Below are positions 62,142-64,000 of a stretch of DNA of 64,000 bases, one piece after another. Numbering within the stretch: the first letter of the stretch is position 1; each line of letters opens with the position of its first letter. Source of the stretch: Meiothermus sp. CFH 77666 (GTDB lineage Bacteria > Deinococcota > Deinococci > Deinococcales > Thermaceae); assembly GCF_017497985.1 (NCBI RefSeq), contig NZ_JAGDFV010000011.1:44754-108753 (forward strand), in the 5' to 3' direction. A program made the translations under genes and the position numbers. The notes under the pieces are model-generated. The model made no database searches and was not told the origin of the DNA. It saw only the letters and a program-made list of their open reading frames with translations.

Positions 62142-62164
62142 TAGATTACAAAAAATGTAATCTA
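62142..62164. promoter_or_regulatory. Putative Rrf2 operator
   Basis: TAGATTACA-AAAAA-TGTAATCTA (62142-62164) is a perfect 9-bp inverted repeat in the 223-base gap between the Rrf2 regulator and rhodanese genes. It overlaps possible -10 boxes on both strands (TAATCT at 62158-62163 on plus, the same word on minus). AT-rich inverted repeats of this size are typical Rrf2 sites. Confidence 0.6.
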
Positions 62165-62172
62165 ATGGCGAG

Positions 62173-62295
62173 ATGATACACATTGTGGCTTTCGGTTTCA
62201 ATACTGCAGCCTGCCCGATAGCCCAGGGCAAGTTCGGATTTGCGTTTAGCGTCGTGGTAGGCCGGACAATCCTCTGTAGGCTACCGCTTGGATGA
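62173..62295 (+). CDS. Possible 40-residue peptide divergent from the rhodanese gene
   Basis: A 40-codon frame (MIHIVAFGFNTAACPIAQ...) with ATG nine bases after TAATCT (62158-62163), which with CTGACA at 62136-62141 makes a 16-base-spaced promoter across the Rrf2 operator. It is antisense to the last codons of the Rrf2 gene. Conservation is unknown. It may be chance. Confidence 0.2.
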   Translation: MIHIVAFGFNTAACPIAQGKFGFAFSVVVGRTILCRLPLG

Positions 62296-62802
62296 CTTGG
62301 GACGGTTGAGCGGTTTGGCTGCCCGGCGGGTGAGCAGTTCGCTCGAGGGCAGCAGGTGTTCCAGGCACTCCGAGTAGTCTACCCCCTGGCGGAAGTCGGC
62401 GGCCAGGTCGGCCACGCTCACCTGGCTCAGGCTTTGCAGCACGGCATCGCGCACCTTGAGCCAGACCGCACTTCGCGCCTGGCAGCGCTTTTCCAGGGCG
62501 CAGGCTTTGGGCCAGTTCAGGCTGACGCAGGCCAGCGGGGCGATAGGCCCGTCCACAGCTCGGATCACGTCGCGCAGGTTGATTTCCTCCGGTGGGCGGG
62601 GTAGCGCATACCCCCCACCCTGGCCCTTTTTGGAAACCACCAGGTTATGCCCCACCAGCGCAGCCAGAATCCGCACCAGATAGGTATGCCCTACCCCGGT
62701 GGCCTGGCTGAGTTCCTCGCTGCTCACCAAACGCCCCTGGGGCTGGGTGCCCAGGTAGCCCAGGGTTTTGAAGGCGTAGATGTCGGTTTTGGAGAGGCGC
62801 AT
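62281..62802 (-). CDS. Rrf2-family transcription regulator, probable Fe-S sensor
   Basis: A 173-residue Rrf2 regulator. The winged helix shows DIYAFKTLGYLGTQP, SSEELSQATGVGHTYLVRILAAL and KGQGGGYALPRPPEEI. Three cysteines in CVSLNWPKACALEKRC (spacing C-x8-C-x5-C) sit where IscR and NsrR bind an Fe-S cluster, so it may sense iron-sulfur status, NO or sulfur species. A basic C-terminal tail (KPLNRPKSSKR) is unusual. TAAATT (minus strand, ~62810-62815) is seven bases before the ATG. The rhodanese gene follows, with a perfect inverted repeat between. Confidence 0.92.
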   Translation of the reverse strand: MRLSKTDIYAFKTLGYLGTQPQGRLVSSEELSQATGVGHTYLVRILAALVGHNLVVSKKGQGGGYALPRPPEEINLRDVIRAVDGPIAPLACVSLNWPKACALEKRCQARSAVWLKVRDAVLQSLSQVSVADLAADFRQGVDYSECLEHLLPSSELLTRRAAKPLNRPKSSKR

Positions 62803-62813
62803 AACACATAATT

Positions 62814-62848
62814 TATCCGAAAACTGAAGGCCGAAGGCTCAAGGCGGG
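62814..62848. repeat. Five-unit heptamer array (AGGCCGA family)
   Basis: TATCCGA, AAACTGA, AGGCCGA, AGGCTCA and AGGCGGG in exact 7-bp register, between the nitrilase-family and Rrf2 genes. Confidence 0.65.
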
Positions 62849-62862
62849 GGCAGACCAGGTTA

Positions 62863-63825
62863 TCAGTCGGACTTGCCCGGCAAACGGGGTATCTCCACTA
62901 CCGCTCGCACGAAGGCGTTGCCGGTGGCGCTCTCGGCCAGAGCCAGGGGCGCGCCTGGCTGGTAAATGCCGCTCCTGCCCTCGAAAGAGAGGTCGTAGAA
63001 GCGCCCATTCAGCATGGGGTTGAGCCCGTAGTGCAGGTTTTCGCGGTTTTGCAGCTTCCTGGCAAGCCCTTCGCGCAGCCAGACCTCGCCCTCTACTTCG
63101 CGGGGGTCTGCACTCCAGGGCCCCTCCCAGCGGGCAGCGTTGGCCGAGGGCTGTACCACCAGCCAGGCCCCGGCGGCGTCGGCCTGCTCGATCAGGTCTT
63201 CGTGAAAAGCATCCAGGCAGATCAGGTTGGCCAGAGTGCCCAGGCGGGTGTGGAGGGTCTGCCTGCCCATCTGGCCGCTCGTCAAAAACGCGCGGCGTTC
63301 ATCGGCGGTCAGATGAACCTTGGGGATGCGCCCCAGCACGGCGCCCTGGGGCGAAACCATGAGCGAGAGGTTGTACACGCCTTTGCCCCTGGCGTGGAGG
63401 CGCTGCGTCGGCTCCCAGTCCATTTGCGGACTAAAAATACTGCCGGCCACAACGTAACCACCGACTGCCTGAGCGGCTTCCCGAAAGGCCTGTTCGTACA
63501 CCGGCCAGACCAATGGGGCTCGTAGATGGTAGAGCGCGGCGGGGCTCCAGACCCCCAGCTGCAGGAGGGCAGGCCAGTGTTCGCGGAGTAACTGCAAGGC
63601 AGCCTGCAGGCTGGTTCGGGCCCCCTGCACCGCCCTCGAGGTCTCCAGCCAGAACACCAGGGGCAGGGCAAACAGTTCAGGGAAAGCCAGAATGCGGGGT
63701 TCGTCCTGGGGCAGGCCCTCCGTGGCGGCCCGGCAGAGCTCGAGTACATACTGCTTGAAGGCCAGGGCGCTGGTATAGGGCGCGGTTTGCAGCTCGGTTT
63801 GGACGGCGATCAGTTGCACCCGCAT
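62863..63825 (-). CDS. Carbon-nitrogen hydrolase (nitrilase superfamily)
   Basis: A 320-residue nitrilase-superfamily amidohydrolase. The catalytic triad is visible: Glu in AFPELFALP, Lys in RIPKVHLTADERR, and Cys in NLICLDAFHEDL. A helical insertion (residues ~65-110) precedes the lysine. The substrate amide is unknown. AGGTGA precedes the ATG at 63823-63825. It lies upstream of the Rrf2 gene on the same strand with a heptamer array between, and divergent from the last gene in the window. Confidence 0.88.
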   Translation of the reverse strand: MRVQLIAVQTELQTAPYTSALAFKQYVLELCRAATEGLPQDEPRILAFPELFALPLVFWLETSRAVQGARTSLQAALQLLREHWPALLQLGVWSPAALYHLRAPLVWPVYEQAFREAAQAVGGYVVAGSIFSPQMDWEPTQRLHARGKGVYNLSLMVSPQGAVLGRIPKVHLTADERRAFLTSGQMGRQTLHTRLGTLANLICLDAFHEDLIEQADAAGAWLVVQPSANAARWEGPWSADPREVEGEVWLREGLARKLQNRENLHYGLNPMLNGRFYDLSFEGRSGIYQPGAPLALAESATGNAFVRAVVEIPRLPGKSD

Positions 63826-63895
63826 CTACTTCACCTTACTACAGCCTGGGCCGATGGCGGCCCGGTATGTGGCCAGGCTTTTATCATAATCACAT

Positions 63896-64000
63896 ATGAA
63901 AGCTGTCTCCATCCCCAGTCCGTTGCCGTATCTAGCCCAGATACCCGATTCCCGCGAGTACTTGAAAACCCATCATCGCTGGCAAGACCTGCTGCTGATC
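63896..64000 (+). CDS. 5' end of an unknown gene (partial)
   Basis: The first 35 codons (MKAVSIPSPLPYLAQIPDSR...) are visible, and the frame is still open at the window edge. CATAAT (63885-63890) lies five bases before the ATG, and the overlapping TATCAT is an alternative -10 box, so a leaderless mRNA is likely. No family can be named from this part. It is divergent from the nitrilase-family gene. Confidence 0.6.
   Translation, partial: MKAVSIPSPLPYLAQIPDSREYLKTHHRWQDLLLI

Overview
The window reads as chromosomal DNA of a thermophile of the Deinococcus-Thermus phylum, family Thermaceae, most probably Meiothermus. The signs are a Taq-type DNA polymerase I without a proofreading site, an archaeal-type (AspRS2) aspartyl-tRNA synthetase, SpoVS in a non-sporulating setting, an aspartokinase gene with a Thermus-style internal start, GC-rich DNA with abundant CTCGAG-like words, and many genes whose start codon lies only 6-9 bases after a TANNNT -10 box (leaderless transcripts). 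It is mostly housekeeping DNA. No phage, CRISPR array, rRNA or tRNA was recognised.

Layout. 1-4100: end of an unknown gene, cysS behind a cysteine-ended leader peptide and terminator, two GNAT acetyltransferases, a YugP-like protease and spoVS. 4200-8900: gltB with its own consensus promoter. 9000-11400: two tandem single-domain globins, a HAD hydrolase and a small zinc-ribbon-like protein. 11400-17200: ruvA, two enoyl-CoA hydratases, a cupin, aspartokinase, a phosphoribosyltransferase and mdh. 17300-28500: malic enzyme, a tandem-duplicated HspR-type regulator, murJ, sbcC-sbcD, a DUF1385 membrane protein and pepA. 29000-36600: a Fur/PerR regulator, an FtsB/DivIC-like protein, small genes, an LCP protein, an HD phosphohydrolase, an enoyl-CoA hydratase and polA. 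36800-45600: aspS behind an attenuator, an HRDC protein, tatD, a CrtC-like lipoprotein, a WecG-type glycosyltransferase, a ComB-like phosphatase, scpB, pilC and an EVE protein. 45700-51000: a lipoprotein, a GlcD-type oxidase, a degenerate pyrophosphatase-like protein, mgtE and a Uma2 nuclease. 51200-55500: the ffh-rpsP-khpA-rimM-trmD-rplS translation/secretion cluster. 55400-64000: carB, two rhodaneses, a nitroreductase-like protein, an Rrf2 regulator, a nitrilase-family amidohydrolase and the start of another gene.

The most notable content is regulatory. aspS, a synthetase expected to charge both tRNA-Asp and tRNA-Asn, is preceded by a consensus promoter, an 8-codon leader peptide with consecutive Asp-Asn-Asn codons, and mutually exclusive antiterminator and terminator hairpins: a ribosome-mediated attenuator. 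cysS has a parallel arrangement, a leaderless 7-codon peptide ending in its only Cys codon followed by a terminator hairpin. Both look like amino-acid-sensing leaders of aminoacyl-tRNA synthetases.

The second theme is non-coding repeats. About seventeen intergenic spacers carry short arrays of degenerate 7-bp units of several unrelated sequence families, some of which fold into terminator-like hairpins. A ~113-bp element with imperfect terminal inverted repeats occurs twice (16016 and 55311), and one copy of a widespread CATTGCGAG-type palindromic repeat lies at ~60996.
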